Part shown: positions 8,002 through 18,389 of the stretch, piece after piece | How the letters are laid out: each line of letters begins with the position of its first letter | Numbering within the stretch: position 1 is the first letter of the stretch | NCBI RefSeq assembly: GCF_003112695.1 | Contig: NZ_BFBP01000006.1 | Coordinates: 1-64,000 of the forward strand | Length of the DNA stretch: 64,000 nt | Source: Azospira sp. I13 | Lineage (GTDB): Bacteria; Pseudomonadota; Gammaproteobacteria; Burkholderiales; Rhodocyclaceae | Direction: 5' to 3' | Notes under the pieces: model-generated | Seen by the model: the letters and a program-made list of their open reading frames with translations, nothing else | Database searches by the model: none | Told to the model about the DNA's origin: nothing | Program-made: the position numbers and the translations under genes

Positions 8002-9714
8002 ATGCGCACCTCCCAATTTTTCATTTCCACCCTCAAGGAAGCCCCCTCTGACGCCGAAGTCGTCAGCCACAAACTCATGCTTCGCGCCGGCCTGATCAAG
8101 CGCCTGGCTGGGGGTATCTATACCTGGATGCCCCTCGGCCTGAAGGTTCTGCGCAAGGTGGAAAAGGTGGTGCGGGAAGAAATGGACCGCTCCGGCGCCA
8201 TTGAACTGCTCATGCCCGCCGTGGTGCCCGCCGAGCTGTGGCAGGAAACCGGCCGCTGGGAAAAATACGGTCCTGAACTGCTGCGTTTCAAGGACCGCCA
8301 CCAGCGCGACTTCGTTATCGGCCCCACCCACGAGGAAGTCATCACCGACGTGGTGCGGAAGGAAATCAAAAGCTATCGCCAGCTGCCGGTCCATTTCTAT
8401 CAGGTACAGAGCAAGTTCCGCGATGAAATCCGCCCCCGTTTCGGCGTCATGCGCGGCCGCGAATTCCTGATGAAGGACGGCTACTCCTTCCACACCTCCT
8501 TCGCCGATTTGGAGCGGGAATACAAGCACATGTACGACACTTACTGTCGTATCTTCACCCGTCTGGGCCTGCAATTCCGTGCCGTGGCGGCGGATACCGG
8601 CTCCATCGGCGGCACCGGCTCCCATGAATTCCACGTGCTGGCCGACTCCGGCGAAGACGCCATCGCCTTCTGCCCGGATTCCGACTACGCCGCCAACGTG
8701 GAGTTGGCCGAAGCCCTGGCCCCCACGACTGCCCGTGCGCCTGCCGGCCAGACCATGGCCAAGGTTGCCACGCCGGGCAAGACCCAGTGCGCCGACGTTG
8801 CCGCCTTCCTCGGCGCCAGCGCCGCCCAGACCGTCAAGGCCGTGGCCGTGATGCGTACGGAAGGGGGCTTTGCCCTGCTGCTGCTGCGGGGCGACCATGA
8901 GCTGAACGAGATCAAGGCCGAGAAACTCATTGGCGAATTCCGCTTCGCCAAGGACGACGAAATCATCGCCGCCCTGGGCTGCAAGCCCGGCTACATCGGC
9001 CCGGTGGGCATCAAGGCGGAGATTCCCGTGATTGCCGACCGCACCGTGGCCGCCATGTCCGATTTCATCTGTGGCGCCAACGAAGCCGAGCATCACCTCA
9101 CCGGCGTCAATTTCGGCCGCGACCTGCCCGAACCGGGCCAGGTGGCGGATATCCGCAACGTTGTCGAAGGCGACCCATCTCCTGATGGCAAGGGCCAGCT
9201 GGGCCTGTGCCGCGGCATCGAAGTGGGCCACATCTTCCAGTTGCGCACCCGTTACTCCGAAGCCCTCAACTGCAAGTACCTGGACGAAAACGGCAAGGAA
9301 CAGATCATGGAGATGGGGTGCTACGGCATCGGCGTCTCCCGCATCGTCGGCGCCGCCATCGAACAGGGCAACGACGACAAGGGCATCGTTTTCCCCGCCG
9401 CCCTGGCTCCCTTCGAAGTGGCCATCGTGCCCATGGGCTACCACAAGAGCGAGACCGTCAAGGCCGCAGCCGACCAGCTCCTGGCCGACCTCAAGGCCGC
9501 CGGCATTGACGTGCTGCTGGATGACCGCAACGAGCGCCCCGGTTCCATGTTTGCCGACATGGAATTGATCGGCATTCCCCACCGCATTGTTGTTGGCGAG
9601 CGAGGCCTGGCCGAAGGCAAGCTGGAGTACAAGGGCCGCCGCGACGCCGAGGCCCAGATGGTGGACGCCGCCGGCATTGTCGCCCTGCTGCAAGGGAAGC
9701 TGTGCGCTGCGTAA
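8002..9714 (+). CDS. proS: Prolyl-tRNA synthetase, bacterial type with editing domain
   Basis: Class II aminoacyl-tRNA synthetase that charges tRNA-Pro. The 570 residues show the catalytic core (motif 1 near [13 protein letters not shown], motif 2 around [17 protein letters not shown]), the inserted YbaK-like editing domain that clears Ala-tRNA-Pro (about 230-390), motif 3 near [12 protein letters not shown] and a C-terminal anticodon-binding domain. TAGAAT at 7964-7969 may serve as the -10. It overlaps the start of the lytic transglycosylase gene by 13 nt. A stand-alone YbaK deacylase at 50682 complements its editing of Cys-tRNA-Pro. Confidence 0.98.
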   Translation: MRTSQFFISTLKEAPSDAEVVSHKLMLRAGLIKRLAGGIYTWMPLGLKVLRKVEKVVREEMDRSGAIELLMPAVVPAELWQETGRWEKYGPELLRFKDRHQRDFVIGPTHEEVITDVVRKEIKSYRQLPVHFYQVQSKFRDEIRPRFGVMRGREFLMKDGYSFHTSFADLEREYKHMYDTYCRIFTRLGLQFRAVAADTGSIGGTGSHEFHVLADSGEDAIAFCPDSDYAANVELAEALAPTTARAPAGQTMAKVATPGKTQCADVAAFLGASAAQTVKAVAVMRTEGGFALLLLRGDHELNEIKAEKLIGEFRFAKDDEIIAALGCKPGYIGPVGIKAEIPVIADRTVAAMSDFICGANEAEHHLTGVNFGRDLPEPGQVADIRNVVEGDPSPDGKGQLGLCRGIEVGHIFQLRTRYSEALNCKYLDENGKEQIMEMGCYGIGVSRIVGAAIEQGNDDKGIVFPAALAPFEVAIVPMGYHKSETVKAAADQLLADLKAAGIDVLLDDRNERPGSMFADMELIGIPHRIVVGERGLAEGKLEYKGRRDAEAQMVDAAGIVALLQGKLCAA

Positions 9715-10310
9715 AGGCACTGTTGCTGCTTCTCTGCCTGGGCGCCGCAACGGCTGCCCAGGCGGGGGCACAAAAATACGAGCCACTCTCGGCCAGCGTC
9801 CAGGCGGCACTCTCCAAGTCCGTCTCGGACCAGAAGCCGCCTCATAGTTCCTTCAAGGATCCGATCAGTGCCGCCAACTGGCTCACTGAAATGTCCCAAC
9901 GCCTGGAAAAGCGCATCCCGGACCGGGATGCGCGGCTGGAGCTGCTGCGCTCGGTGCATTACGAAGCCACCCGGGCCGGGCTGGACCCGCAACTGGTACT
10001 GGGCCTGATTCAAGTCGAAAGCGGCTTCAAGAAGTATGCGGTGTCGTCCGCCGGCGCCCGAGGCCTCATGCAGGTCATGCCCTTCTGGGTCAAGCTGATC
10101 GGCGAACCCAACCACAACCTCTTCCATCTGCGCACCAACCTGCGCTATGGCTGCACCATCCTGCGGCACTACCTCGACATCGAGAAGGGCGATCTCTACC
10201 GCGCCCTGGGCCGTTACAACGGCAGCCTGGGCCAGCCCGAATACCCCAACTTGGTGAAGGGTGCCTGGCACGGGCGCTGGCTCTACAACGAGCAGGTCGC
10301 CCTGCGCTAA
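9702..10310 (+). CDS. Lytic transglycosylase, SLT domain
   Basis: A periplasmic muramidase-like enzyme that cleaves peptidoglycan with 1,6-anhydro ring formation. The 202-residue protein has a signal peptide (about residues 1-21, ending AAQA). Its SLT domain is at about 80-195, with the catalytic glutamate in [12 protein letters not shown] and the GLMQVMP motif. It starts at a GTG inside the 3' end of proS (13-nt overlap), so the two are probably translated from one mRNA. The domain is small, as in stand-alone Slt proteins. Confidence 0.9.
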   Translation: MRCVKALLLLLCLGAATAAQAGAQKYEPLSASVQAALSKSVSDQKPPHSSFKDPISAANWLTEMSQRLEKRIPDRDARLELLRSVHYEATRAGLDPQLVLGLIQVESGFKKYAVSSAGARGLMQVMPFWVKLIGEPNHNLFHLRTNLRYGCTILRHYLDIEKGDLYRALGRYNGSLGQPEYPNLVKGAWHGRWLYNEQVALR

Positions 10311-10370
10311 CCACATTTCGGCACGCCGCCGTTTTCCGTATTTGCTTTCCCGCTTGGGGGACTTGCTTCC

Positions 10371-11720
10371 ATGACCTTCGCCGCCCTCGGCCTCGCTCCA
10401 GTCTTCCTGCCCATCCTCGACCGCCTCGGCTATCGGGAACCCACCCCCGTGCAGCAGAAGGCCATTCCGCCCATTCTGGAAGGGCGGGACGTCATGGCAG
10501 GCGCCCAGACCGGCACCGGCAAAACCGCTGCCTTCGCCCTGCCCCTCATCCAGCGGCTGGATGAGGCTGACTACGCCGCTGAGCCCGACACCATGGGGGT
10601 CCTGGTACTGGTCCCCACCCGGGAGCTGGCCCAGCAGGTCAGCGAAAGCTTCCGTACCTATGGCCGCACCCTGGGCCTGCGCTGTACCGCCCTCTTCGGC
10701 GGCGTGCCCATGGCACCCCAGATCGAAAAGCTGGCACGGGCACCCCACGTCGTCGTCGCCACGCCGGGCCGGCTGCTGGACCTGGCCCGGCAGCAGGCCA
10801 TCCACTTCCATCGCCTTCAGACCCTGGTGCTGGACGAGGCCGATCGGATGCTGGACCTGGGCTTTGCCCGGGATCTCAACACCCTGTTCGGCCTGATTCC
10901 CGCCAAGCGCCAGACCCTGCTCTTCTCTGCCACCCTCTCCCCTGCTGTCCGGCAGCTGGTGGCACCGCTCCTGCACCAGCCCGTCAGCATCGCCATCGCC
11001 GCCCCCCATGCCACCGCCCAGGGCATCCGGCAGTGGGTGGTCCCCGTGGACAAGAAGCGCAAAGCCGCCCTGTTCTGCTACCTCTACAAGCAAAAGGGCT
11101 GGGATCAGGTACTGGTCTTCGTCAAGACCCGCAAAGGAGTGGAGGAACTGGCCGAGACCCTGGCCGCCAAGGGCATCCCCGCCGATACCATCCATGGTGA
11201 CAAGCCTCAGCCTGCCCGGCTGCAAGCCTGGGAGCGCTTCAAGCGGGGAGAGGCCCGGGTGTTGGTAGCGACCGATGTCGCCGCCCGCGGGCTGGATATC
11301 GAACAATTGCCCCGGGTCGTCAATTTCGACCTGCCCACCGTGCCGGAAGACTACGTGCACCGCATCGGGCGCACCGCCCGTGCTGGCGCCACGGGAGAAG
11401 CGGTTTCCCTGGTCTGTGCTGATGAGGTGAATCTGCTGGGAGCCATCGAAGTACTCATCCACCAGCCCCTGAAACGTATTGAGCAGCACGGCTTCGAGCC
11501 GGAGCACCGGGTCCCCGGCACCGGACCCGGCGGCCAGGTGATCCGGCAGGGCAAGCCACGCAAAGGGCCGGGCCCTGCAGCGCCGGGTGCGCGCCGGGCA
11601 GGCGCCCCCTCTCCCAGCCGTCACAGCACCGGCAAACCGGTTGCCCCGGGCCGCAAATCCGGGCCGAACAAACCAGGCGGCAAGTCGGCAGCGAAGAAGC
11701 CTGCCAGCCGGGGGCAGTAG
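10371..11720 (+). CDS. DEAD-box RNA helicase, RhlE-like
   Basis: An ATP-dependent RNA helicase (449 residues) likely acting in ribosome assembly or mRNA decay. The Q motif (YREPTPVQQKAIP), Walker A AQTGTGKT (near residue 46), the DEAD box at 155-158, SAT in LLFSATLS and HRIGRTARAG are all present. After residue 380 comes a basic, Gly/Pro/Lys-rich tail, typical of RhlE and related proteins for RNA binding. It is followed after 2 nt by an MFS gene, so co-transcription is likely although no functional link is evident. Confidence 0.93.
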   Translation: MTFAALGLAPVFLPILDRLGYREPTPVQQKAIPPILEGRDVMAGAQTGTGKTAAFALPLIQRLDEADYAAEPDTMGVLVLVPTRELAQQVSESFRTYGRTLGLRCTALFGGVPMAPQIEKLARAPHVVVATPGRLLDLARQQAIHFHRLQTLVLDEADRMLDLGFARDLNTLFGLIPAKRQTLLFSATLSPAVRQLVAPLLHQPVSIAIAAPHATAQGIRQWVVPVDKKRKAALFCYLYKQKGWDQVLVFVKTRKGVEELAETLAAKGIPADTIHGDKPQPARLQAWERFKRGEARVLVATDVAARGLDIEQLPRVVNFDLPTVPEDYVHRIGRTARAGATGEAVSLVCADEVNLLGAIEVLIHQPLKRIEQHGFEPEHRVPGTGPGGQVIRQGKPRKGPGPAAPGARRAGAPSPSRHSTGKPVAPGRKSGPNKPGGKSAAKKPASRGQ

Positions 11721-11722
11721 CG

Positions 11723-13051
11723 GTGCCCAGCCAGTTTCATCTCCTGGGGAAGCGCCGTTTCCTGCCTTTTTTCGGCACCCAGTTTCTCGGGGCATTCAAC
11801 GACAATCTGTTCAAGAACGCCCTGGTGGTGGTCCTGACCTTCCAGGCAGCCAGTTGGACAACCCTGGACCCAAGCCTGCTGGCCAATCTGGCCGCCGGCA
11901 TTTTCATCCTGCCCTTCTTTCTCTTTTCCGCCACAGCCGGCCAGCTCGCAGACAAATACGACAAGGCGGCCCTGGCCCGCCTTGTCAAGCTGCTGGAAAT
12001 TGCCATCATGGGCCTCGCCGCCCTGGGCTTTGCGTTGCACAGCCTGCCCCTGCTACTGACGGCGCTGTTCCTCCTGGGAGGCCATTCCACCCTGTTTGGC
12101 CCGGTCAAGTACGCCATCCTGCCCCAGCATTTGCATCCCCAGGAGCTGATTGGTGGCAACGCCCTGGTGGAAGCCGCCACTTTCGCCGCCATTCTCCTGG
12201 GCACCCTGGCTGGCGGCCTGCTGGCCGGTCTCGGCAATGCCCCGGGCTGGATCAGTCTGGGGGGGCTGCTGGTAGCCCTGGCCGGTTATCTGGCAAGCCG
12301 CGGCATACCTGCGGCTCCGGCACCAGCCCCCGAATTGCAGCTGAACCCCAACCCTCTGGTGGAGACCTGGCGCAATCTGCGACTGGCCCGCCAAGACCCT
12401 TCCGTTTTCCAGGCCTTGCTGGCCATTTCCTGGTTCTGGCTCTTCGGCGCCCTCTTCCTGGCCCAGTTCCCGGCCTATGCCCGGCATGTACTGGGGGGGG
12501 ACGAAACCTCGGTCACCCTGTTGCTGGGCATATTCACCATGGGTATCGGCGGCGGCTCCCTGCTCTGTGAACGCCTTTCCCGGCAGCGACTGGCGCTTTG
12601 GCTGGTTCCCCTGGGAGGCATCGGCATGAGCCTGTTTGGCGCCTTCATCGCACTGGCTTCCCCTGCGCCGCCAGCCATCACCAACGCTTTGCCCCTGAGC
12701 GCGATACTGACAACCCCCGGGGTACCCTGGGCACTTCTGGCCTTGTTGCTGCTAGGCATCAGCGGCGGCCTGTTCATCGTCCCCCTCTATGCCTTGATGC
12801 AGGTGCGTAGCGCCCCGGCACAGCGAGCCCGTATCGTCGCCGCCAACAACATTCTCAATGCCCTGTTCATGGTCGTTGGCGCCCTGGGAGCCGGCGCCTT
12901 GCTAAGCAACGGATTGAGCATCCCCGCCCTGTTCGCCGCCGCCGCCGCGCTCAACATTCTGGCCTTGGCGCATCTGTGCTGGCACCAGCCGGAGTATCTG
13001 CAGCGCTCAAGCTCTCCCCCCGCAACGACCGGCCCGGCGTCAGGCGACTAA
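11723..13051 (+). CDS. MFS transporter, LplT-like
   Basis: A 442-residue inner-membrane permease with about 12 hydrophobic segments. The N-terminal FGTQFLGAFNDNLFKNAL motif is characteristic of the LplT / Aas-associated MFS subgroup, which flips lysophospholipids. No acyltransferase domain is fused or adjacent here, so that substrate is only suggested. It starts at a GTG 2 nt after the helicase stop. Its 3' end overlaps the convergent TauE/SafE gene by 12 nt. Confidence 0.8.
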   Translation: MPSQFHLLGKRRFLPFFGTQFLGAFNDNLFKNALVVVLTFQAASWTTLDPSLLANLAAGIFILPFFLFSATAGQLADKYDKAALARLVKLLEIAIMGLAALGFALHSLPLLLTALFLLGGHSTLFGPVKYAILPQHLHPQELIGGNALVEAATFAAILLGTLAGGLLAGLGNAPGWISLGGLLVALAGYLASRGIPAAPAPAPELQLNPNPLVETWRNLRLARQDPSVFQALLAISWFWLFGALFLAQFPAYARHVLGGDETSVTLLLGIFTMGIGGGSLLCERLSRQRLALWLVPLGGIGMSLFGAFIALASPAPPAITNALPLSAILTTPGVPWALLALLLLGISGGLFIVPLYALMQVRSAPAQRARIVAANNILNALFMVVGALGAGALLSNGLSIPALFAAAAALNILALAHLCWHQPEYLQRSSSPPATTGPASGD

Positions 13052-13819
13052 CACCCGGGCCAGCAATCCCAAGCCGGCGGCAACCAGAGCGCCGTTGAGC
13101 AGACGGAGGAAGCGCTCCTTCGACAGGCGCAAATCCAGGTGGTGACCCAGCCAGGTGCCCAGCAGCATGGCGGGCACCGCCAGCAAGGCCAGCCCGAGGA
13201 GGAGGGGATCGACCAGACCGGTGGCGGCGCACAGCAGCACGCGCCAGCCCGTGCTCAGGCCCATCAGCACCGCCTGGGTGGCACGGAAGGATTCCCGCGC
13301 CAGGGGTTGGCGGCTGAGATAGGCGGCGTAGAGAAAGCCGCCGCTGCCGAAAAGACCGCCAAAGACTCCGCCAATCAGCCCACAGAGCGGCCCCCAGCGC
13401 AGCAGCAGGGCTGGTGGCCGTGGTGCCGCCAGCCCCCAGAGGCCGTAAGTCAGGATGAAGCCCCCCAGCACGCCGGCCATCCATGCCGCCGGCAGACGGC
13501 CCAACAAAACAATGCCCAGAATCTGGCCGATGACCATGGCCGGCACCAGGCGCCGGAGTTGCCCCCGATCGATATGGGCCCGCTGGCGCCAGCCCCGGCC
13601 GGCGGCGCCAGCACAATCCAGCAGGGCCAGCAGGGGGATCACCCGGGCGACCGGGAGCACGGCTGCCAGGGGGCCAGCTGCCACCATGGCCGAGCCAAAG
13701 CCCACCAGGGTGAAGATGGCGTAAGCGGCCACCAGGGCCAGTGCCGCCACCGCCAGGGCACCGGGAGACGGCCAGGCGGAAGGATCGAGCCAGGAGAAGA
13801 CGGGGACCAGGGACGACAT
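13040..13819 (-). CDS. TauE/SafE family sulfite/sulfonate exporter-like permease
   Basis: A 259-residue integral membrane protein with about 8 hydrophobic helices and the two-fold repeated TauE/SafE pattern (FTLVGFGSAMVAAGPLA early, GGVFGGLFGSGGFLYA in the second half). The family exports sulfite, sulfoacetate or related anions; the substrate cannot be read from sequence. An AAGGAG site precedes the ATG. It is transcribed divergently from a LysR regulator 109 nt away, which probably controls it. Confidence 0.88.
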   Translation of the reverse strand: MSSLVPVFSWLDPSAWPSPGALAVAALALVAAYAIFTLVGFGSAMVAAGPLAAVLPVARVIPLLALLDCAGAAGRGWRQRAHIDRGQLRRLVPAMVIGQILGIVLLGRLPAAWMAGVLGGFILTYGLWGLAAPRPPALLLRWGPLCGLIGGVFGGLFGSGGFLYAAYLSRQPLARESFRATQAVLMGLSTGWRVLLCAATGLVDPLLLGLALLAVPAMLLGTWLGHHLDLRLSKERFLRLLNGALVAAGLGLLARVLVA

Positions 13820-13928
13820 GGATGCTCCTTGAGCGAATCTCGGCCGTTGCCGACAAGACTTGCATGATGCCGCCCCGGTTCGCTATAACACCAATACCAT
13901 TTCACCCCATTATTCATGCCGGATTGCG

Positions 13929-14828
13929 ATGCCAAGCCTGCGCCAGATTCGTTACTTTCTTGCCGTTGCCGACCAGGGCGGTTTCACCCCGGCGGCCGAA
14001 ATCCTGCACATCGCCCAGCCCGCCCTCAGCCGGCAAGTCGCCTTGCTGGAAGCTGAATTGGGATTTCCGCTCTTCCGACGCGAACCCCGGGGGGTGACCC
14101 TGACCGAGGCCGGCCAGCTCTTCCGCCAGCGCCTGGGCGGCCTGGAGGAAAGCCTGCACAGCGCCGCCGATGATGCCCGCCGCCTGCATCACGGCGAAGG
14201 CGGCGTGTTGCGCCTGCTCCATTCCAGCTCCACGCCCGTCGCCGGCGCCCTGCTGCAAACCCTACGCGCATTTGCCACCAGCCACCCCGGGGTACGCGTC
14301 GACCTCGACCGACTCTCCTCTGAACTGCAACTGGAAGCCCTCGCCCAGGGCCGGGCGGACTTGGGCTTGGGGCGCCTGCCGCTGCTGCGCCGCGATGCCG
14401 CGGTGACGGTCCGCCCCCTGGCGGAAGAGACCCTCTGGGCAGCCCTGCCAGCCGACCATGGGCTGGCGGCCCACTCCACCCTGGCCCTGGCGGCCCTGGC
14501 GGAAGAGCCCTTTGTCTTCGGCGTTCACCGGGAACGGGGCGGCCTGGCGCGGCGGGTGACGGATCTTTGCCTGAGCCAGGGCTTCACGCCCCGGCTGGCC
14601 CCGGTCACCTCGCGCAAGACGGCAATGCTGCAACTGGTGGCCGCTGGCTTCGGCATCGCCATCGTGCCGGCGTCCATGGCGGCCCTGGGCGCCCCCGGCG
14701 TCGCCTTCCGGCCTCTGGCGGAAGCCGATTCCCGGACCCAGGCCGCCCTCTTCCTCCCCAAGGCCCCCTCGCCCCTGGCCGAGGCCTTCGCCGCCACCCT
14801 CGCCGCCCGCTGGGCGGTGGCCGGGTGA
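13929..14828 (+). CDS. LysR-type transcriptional regulator
   Basis: A 299-residue regulator. The N-terminal winged helix-turn-helix (residues 1-60, LRQIRYFLAVADQGGFTPAA and QPALSRQVALLE) is classic LysR. The remainder is a periplasmic-binding-protein-like effector domain (about 90-295). The start at 13929 gives the usual short N-terminus. It is divergent from the TauE/SafE permease gene, and LysR regulators usually act on the divergent neighbour, so it most likely controls that exporter; the inducer is unknown. Confidence 0.93.
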   Translation: MPSLRQIRYFLAVADQGGFTPAAEILHIAQPALSRQVALLEAELGFPLFRREPRGVTLTEAGQLFRQRLGGLEESLHSAADDARRLHHGEGGVLRLLHSSSTPVAGALLQTLRAFATSHPGVRVDLDRLSSELQLEALAQGRADLGLGRLPLLRRDAAVTVRPLAEETLWAALPADHGLAAHSTLALAALAEEPFVFGVHRERGGLARRVTDLCLSQGFTPRLAPVTSRKTAMLQLVAAGFGIAIVPASMAALGAPGVAFRPLAEADSRTQAALFLPKAPSPLAEAFAATLAARWAVAG

Positions 14829-14861
14829 TAGGATGCGAACTTTGCTAATGGGAGCCTCATC

Positions 14862-15077
14862 GTGACCCTGCTGTTGCGCCTTGCCGGCCTAGGAGCCGGC
14901 GGTTTTCTCGCCGTGGCCGGACTGGCCAGCCTGATCCTGGGATTCGCCGCCCTGGGAGATCATCCGGAACGGGGCATCCAGGTCCTGCTGCTTTCCCTGC
15001 TGATTGCCGCCGCGGGCGGCTGGATGCTGTGGGAAACCTACCGCAGCTGGCGCAACGGCCGCACGCCCAAGCCCTGA
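14862..15077 (+). CDS. Small two-helix membrane protein
   Basis: A 71-residue protein with two predicted transmembrane helices (about residues 5-30 and 38-57) and a short basic tail. It starts at a GTG with GGGAG about 7 nt upstream. No family is recognised. It lies between the LysR gene and ubiA in the same direction and has the GC-rich codon use of its neighbours, so it looks real. Confidence 0.6.
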   Translation: MTLLLRLAGLGAGGFLAVAGLASLILGFAALGDHPERGIQVLLLSLLIAAAGGWMLWETYRSWRNGRTPKP

Positions 15078-15183
15078 CCGCCCCCAACACAGTCTCCCCA
15101 AAACATTGCCCGACCGGCCTGCCGGCGGGGGTATGGCATAGAATCGCCACCTCCCCGCAGTCCCTCGCATTACCCCCAGACCC

Positions 15184-16101
15184 ATGCCCAGTTCCCTCTC
15201 GCTCCCCCATCTACGCGACCGCCTCGACCAGTACGAGAAGCTGATGCGTCTCGACAAGCCCATCGGTAGCCTGTTGCTGCTCTGGCCTACCCTGTGGGCG
15301 CTGTGGCTGGCCTCCCTGGGGCAACCGGATTGGTGGCTGGTGGGCATTTTCAGCCTCGGTACCGTGCTCATGCGCTCCGCCGGCTGCGTCATCAACGACT
15401 ACGCGGACCGGGATTTCGATCTGCATGTGGCCCGCACCAAGGCTCGCCCCCTCACGGCTGGCAAGGTCAGCACCAAGGAGGCCCTGGGTCTCTTTGCCTT
15501 CCTGGTGCTTTGCTCCTTCCTACTGATCATTCCGATCTGGAGCACGCTGATCTTCGTTCTGGCCCTGGTGGCCCTCTTCCTGGCTGCCAGCTACCCCTTC
15601 ACCAAGCGCTTCTTCGCCATTCCCCAGGCCTATTTGGGCATTGCTTTCGGCTTTGGCATTCCCATGAGCTACGCCGCCCAGTTGGGCAGTGTGCCCGCCG
15701 AGGCCTGGTGGCTGCTGTTGGCCAACGTGTTTTGGGCCGTGGCCTACGACACCGAATACGCCATGGTGGACCGGCCCGACGACCTGAAGATCGGCATCAA
15801 GACCTCGGCCATCACTTTTGGCCGCTACGACGTTACGGCCATCATGATCTGCTACGCCGCGGCCTTCGCCCTGATCGCCTGGGTTGGCCTGGATCTGCGC
15901 CGCAGCTGGCTGTTCTTCGCCGGCCTGGCGGGCGCGACAGGCCTGGCCCTATACCACTACTCCCTGATCCGGGGCCGCCAGGGGCCGCCCTGTTTCAAGG
16001 CTTTCCTGCATAACAACTGGGTGGGCGCCAGCATCTTTGCCGGGATTGTCCTCGACTTCTGGTGCTACCCGGTGGGCGCCCCGCCCCGCCTGCCTTTCTG
16101 A
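15184..16101 (+). CDS. ubiA: 4-hydroxybenzoate octaprenyltransferase UbiA
   Basis: Attaches the octaprenyl tail to 4-hydroxybenzoate, the first membrane step of ubiquinone synthesis. The 305 residues include about nine transmembrane helices and both aspartate-rich prenyl diphosphate motifs: NDYADRDFD (about 80-88) and [12 protein letters not shown] (about 195-206). It sits 10 nt upstream of ubiD, the decarboxylase of the same pathway, so the two form a small biosynthetic operon. Confidence 0.96.
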   Translation: MPSSLSLPHLRDRLDQYEKLMRLDKPIGSLLLLWPTLWALWLASLGQPDWWLVGIFSLGTVLMRSAGCVINDYADRDFDLHVARTKARPLTAGKVSTKEALGLFAFLVLCSFLLIIPIWSTLIFVLALVALFLAASYPFTKRFFAIPQAYLGIAFGFGIPMSYAAQLGSVPAEAWWLLLANVFWAVAYDTEYAMVDRPDDLKIGIKTSAITFGRYDVTAIMICYAAAFALIAWVGLDLRRSWLFFAGLAGATGLALYHYSLIRGRQGPPCFKAFLHNNWVGASIFAGIVLDFWCYPVGAPPRLPF

Positions 16102-16111
16102 CGGAATCCCC

Positions 16112-17587
16112 ATGAAATACCGCGACCTGCGCGACTTCATCGCGCAACTGGAACAGCAGGGCGAACTGAAGCGGGTCCGCGTGCCCGTGGATACCCGCCT
16201 GGAAATGACCGAAATCTGCGACCGGGTGCTGCGGGCCGAAGGGCCAGCCATCCTCTTCGAGAAGCCGGTGGGGCCTAACGGCGAATTCACCATTCCGGTG
16301 CTGGCCAACCTCTTCGGCACCCCCCGGCGCGTCGCCATGGGCATGGGCCAGGATTCGGTGTCGGCCCTGCGCGAGGTGGGTACGGTGCTCTCCATGCTGA
16401 AGGAACCGGAACCGCCCAAGGGCTTGAAGGATGCCTGGGAGAAATTCCCCCTCTTCAAGCAGGTGCTCAACATGGCGCCCAAGGTGCTGTCCTCCGCCCC
16501 CTGCCAGGAGGTGGTGTGGGAGGGCGACGCGGTGGATCTCTCCCGCCTGCCCATCCAGCACTGCTGGCCCGGCGACGTGGCACCCCTGATCACCTGGGGC
16601 CTGACCATCACCCGGGGCCCCTTCAAAAAGCGGCAGAACCTGGGCATCTACCGGCAGCAGGTGATCGGCCGCAACAAGCTCATCATGCGCTGGCTGGCCC
16701 ACCGGGGCGGGGCCCTGGATTACCGGGACCACTGCCAGAAAATTCCCGGCCAGCCCTATCCGGTGGCGGTGGCCCTGGGGGCCGATCCGGCCACCATTCT
16801 CGGCGCCGTGACGCCGGTGCCGGACAGCCTCTCCGAATACCAGTTCGCCGGCCTTTTGCGGGGCGCCAAGACCGAGCTGATCAAATGCATCGGCAACGAT
16901 CTGCAGGTACCGGCCTCCGCCGAGATCGTCCTGGAAGGGGTGATCCACCCCGGCGAGACGGCCCTGGAAGGGCCCTACGGCGACCACACCGGCTACTACA
17001 ACGAGCAGGCCGAGTTTCCGGTGTTCACCGTCGAGCGCATCACCATGCGCAAGAACCCCATCTACCACAGCACCTACACCGGCAAACCGCCGGACGAGCC
17101 CGCCGTGTTGGGCGTGGCGCTGAACGAGGTGTTCGTGCCTCTGCTGCAGAAGCAGTTCAGCGAGATCGTCGATTTCTACCTGCCGCCGGAAGGCTGCTCC
17201 TACCGCCTGGCCGTGGTCAGCATCAAGAAACAGTACCCGGGCCACGCCAAGCGGGTGATGTTCGGCATCTGGAGCTTCCTGCGCCAGTTCATGTACACCA
17301 AGTTCATCATCGTGGTGGACGACGACGTAAACATTCGGGACTGGAAGGAAGTGATCTGGGCCCTCACCACCCGTATGGATGCCACCCGGGACACCACCCT
17401 GGTGGACAACACCCCCATCGACTATCTGGACTTCGCCTCCCCGGTGGCCGGCCTGGGCTCCAAGATGGGCCTGGACGCCACCAACAAGTGGCCCGGCGAG
17501 ACCACCCGGGAATGGGGCCGCCCCATCGTCATGGACGAGGCGGTGAAGGCGCGGGTGGATACCCTGTGGGCTGAACTGGGGCTCTAG
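16112..17587 (+). CDS. ubiD: 3-octaprenyl-4-hydroxybenzoate decarboxylase UbiD
   Basis: The prenylated-FMN-dependent decarboxylase that follows UbiA in ubiquinone synthesis. At 491 residues it matches family length, and it contains the conserved stretches [19 protein letters not shown] and [11 protein letters not shown]. The ATG at 16112 gives the typical [10 protein letters not shown] start. It needs prenyl-FMN from UbiX, which is not in this window. Confidence 0.96.
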   Translation: MKYRDLRDFIAQLEQQGELKRVRVPVDTRLEMTEICDRVLRAEGPAILFEKPVGPNGEFTIPVLANLFGTPRRVAMGMGQDSVSALREVGTVLSMLKEPEPPKGLKDAWEKFPLFKQVLNMAPKVLSSAPCQEVVWEGDAVDLSRLPIQHCWPGDVAPLITWGLTITRGPFKKRQNLGIYRQQVIGRNKLIMRWLAHRGGALDYRDHCQKIPGQPYPVAVALGADPATILGAVTPVPDSLSEYQFAGLLRGAKTELIKCIGNDLQVPASAEIVLEGVIHPGETALEGPYGDHTGYYNEQAEFPVFTVERITMRKNPIYHSTYTGKPPDEPAVLGVALNEVFVPLLQKQFSEIVDFYLPPEGCSYRLAVVSIKKQYPGHAKRVMFGIWSFLRQFMYTKFIIVVDDDVNIRDWKEVIWALTTRMDATRDTTLVDNTPIDYLDFASPVAGLGSKMGLDATNKWPGETTREWGRPIVMDEAVKARVDTLWAELGL

Positions 17588-17689
17588 GGAGATCGCGGAG
17601 CGCTTGGCGGCGGCATATCACTTAGGTATTAATGGGCAGTCTGTGACAAAATTCTCACTTTCTTGCAAAAACTCTCCACAGGAAGCGCC

Positions 17690-18379
17690 ATGACGCCCGC
17701 CGAACCCTCCCCCGACCTGTCGGTATTTCTCGCCTCGTCGGTGCACGACATGAAGAACTCCATTGCCATCCTCATCGGCAGCATGGAGAAGATTCTCGCC
17801 GGCAGCGATCCCGGGCGCCCCGAATTCGGGGAAATGACCCACATGATGTACGAGACCAAGCGGATCAACGGCAACCTGATCCAGCTGCTGGCCCTCTACA
17901 AGCTGGGCAACCACCTTTATCCCTTTTCGCCGGAAGACTGGCTGCTGGACGACTTCGTCGCCGAAACCCTCTCCCAGCACCTGCCCCTGCTGCGCTTTCG
18001 CGGCATTGCGTTCGAGGCCGCGGTGGAAGCGGATCTGGTCTGGCCCTTTGACGGCGACCTGGTCGGCGGCATTCTCGGTCATGCCCTGAACAACACCATT
18101 CACTACACCCGCAGCAAGGTGCGACTGGTGGTACGGGAATCGGCGGAAGGCCTGGAGATTCGCGTCGAAGACGATGGTGCCGGTTACCCGCCGAAAATGC
18201 TGGCCGACGGCGCGGCCGCCATGAAGGGCGTGGATTTCCAGGGCGGCAGCACCGGCCTGGGCCTCTACTTTTCCGCCATGGCCGCCCGCCTGCATCGCAA
18301 CAAGGGCCGGCATGGCGCCATCCGCCTGGAAAACGGCGGCGCCTGGGGCGGCGGCTGTTTTGTCCTGACCCTGCCCTGA
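17690..18379 (+). CDS. Sensorless cytoplasmic histidine kinase
   Basis: A 229-residue kinase with no transmembrane or sensor domain. The likely phospho-acceptor is H19 in SSVHDMKNSI. The ATP-binding domain follows at about 110-229 with an N box (HALNNTIHY), a G1-like EDDGAGY and a G2-like STGLGLYFS. The ATG at 17690 has AGGAAG upstream; a TTG at 17663 is less likely. The receiver-TPR gene starts 10 nt after its stop. The input signal must come from a partner protein, possibly through that TPR protein. Confidence 0.85.
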   Translation: MTPAEPSPDLSVFLASSVHDMKNSIAILIGSMEKILAGSDPGRPEFGEMTHMMYETKRINGNLIQLLALYKLGNHLYPFSPEDWLLDDFVAETLSQHLPLLRFRGIAFEAAVEADLVWPFDGDLVGGILGHALNNTIHYTRSKVRLVVRESAEGLEIRVEDDGAGYPPKMLADGAAAMKGVDFQGGSTGLGLYFSAMAARLHRNKGRHGAIRLENGGAWGGGCFVLTLP

Positions 18380-18389
18380 GAGCCACACC

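Noticed and set aside
7855-9810. Long open frame of 651 codons on the minus strand across proS
   Set aside because: It is antisense to a complete proS gene and rich in Gly/Ala/Val, the usual artefact of GC-rich codon third positions. It has no domain or ribosome site.
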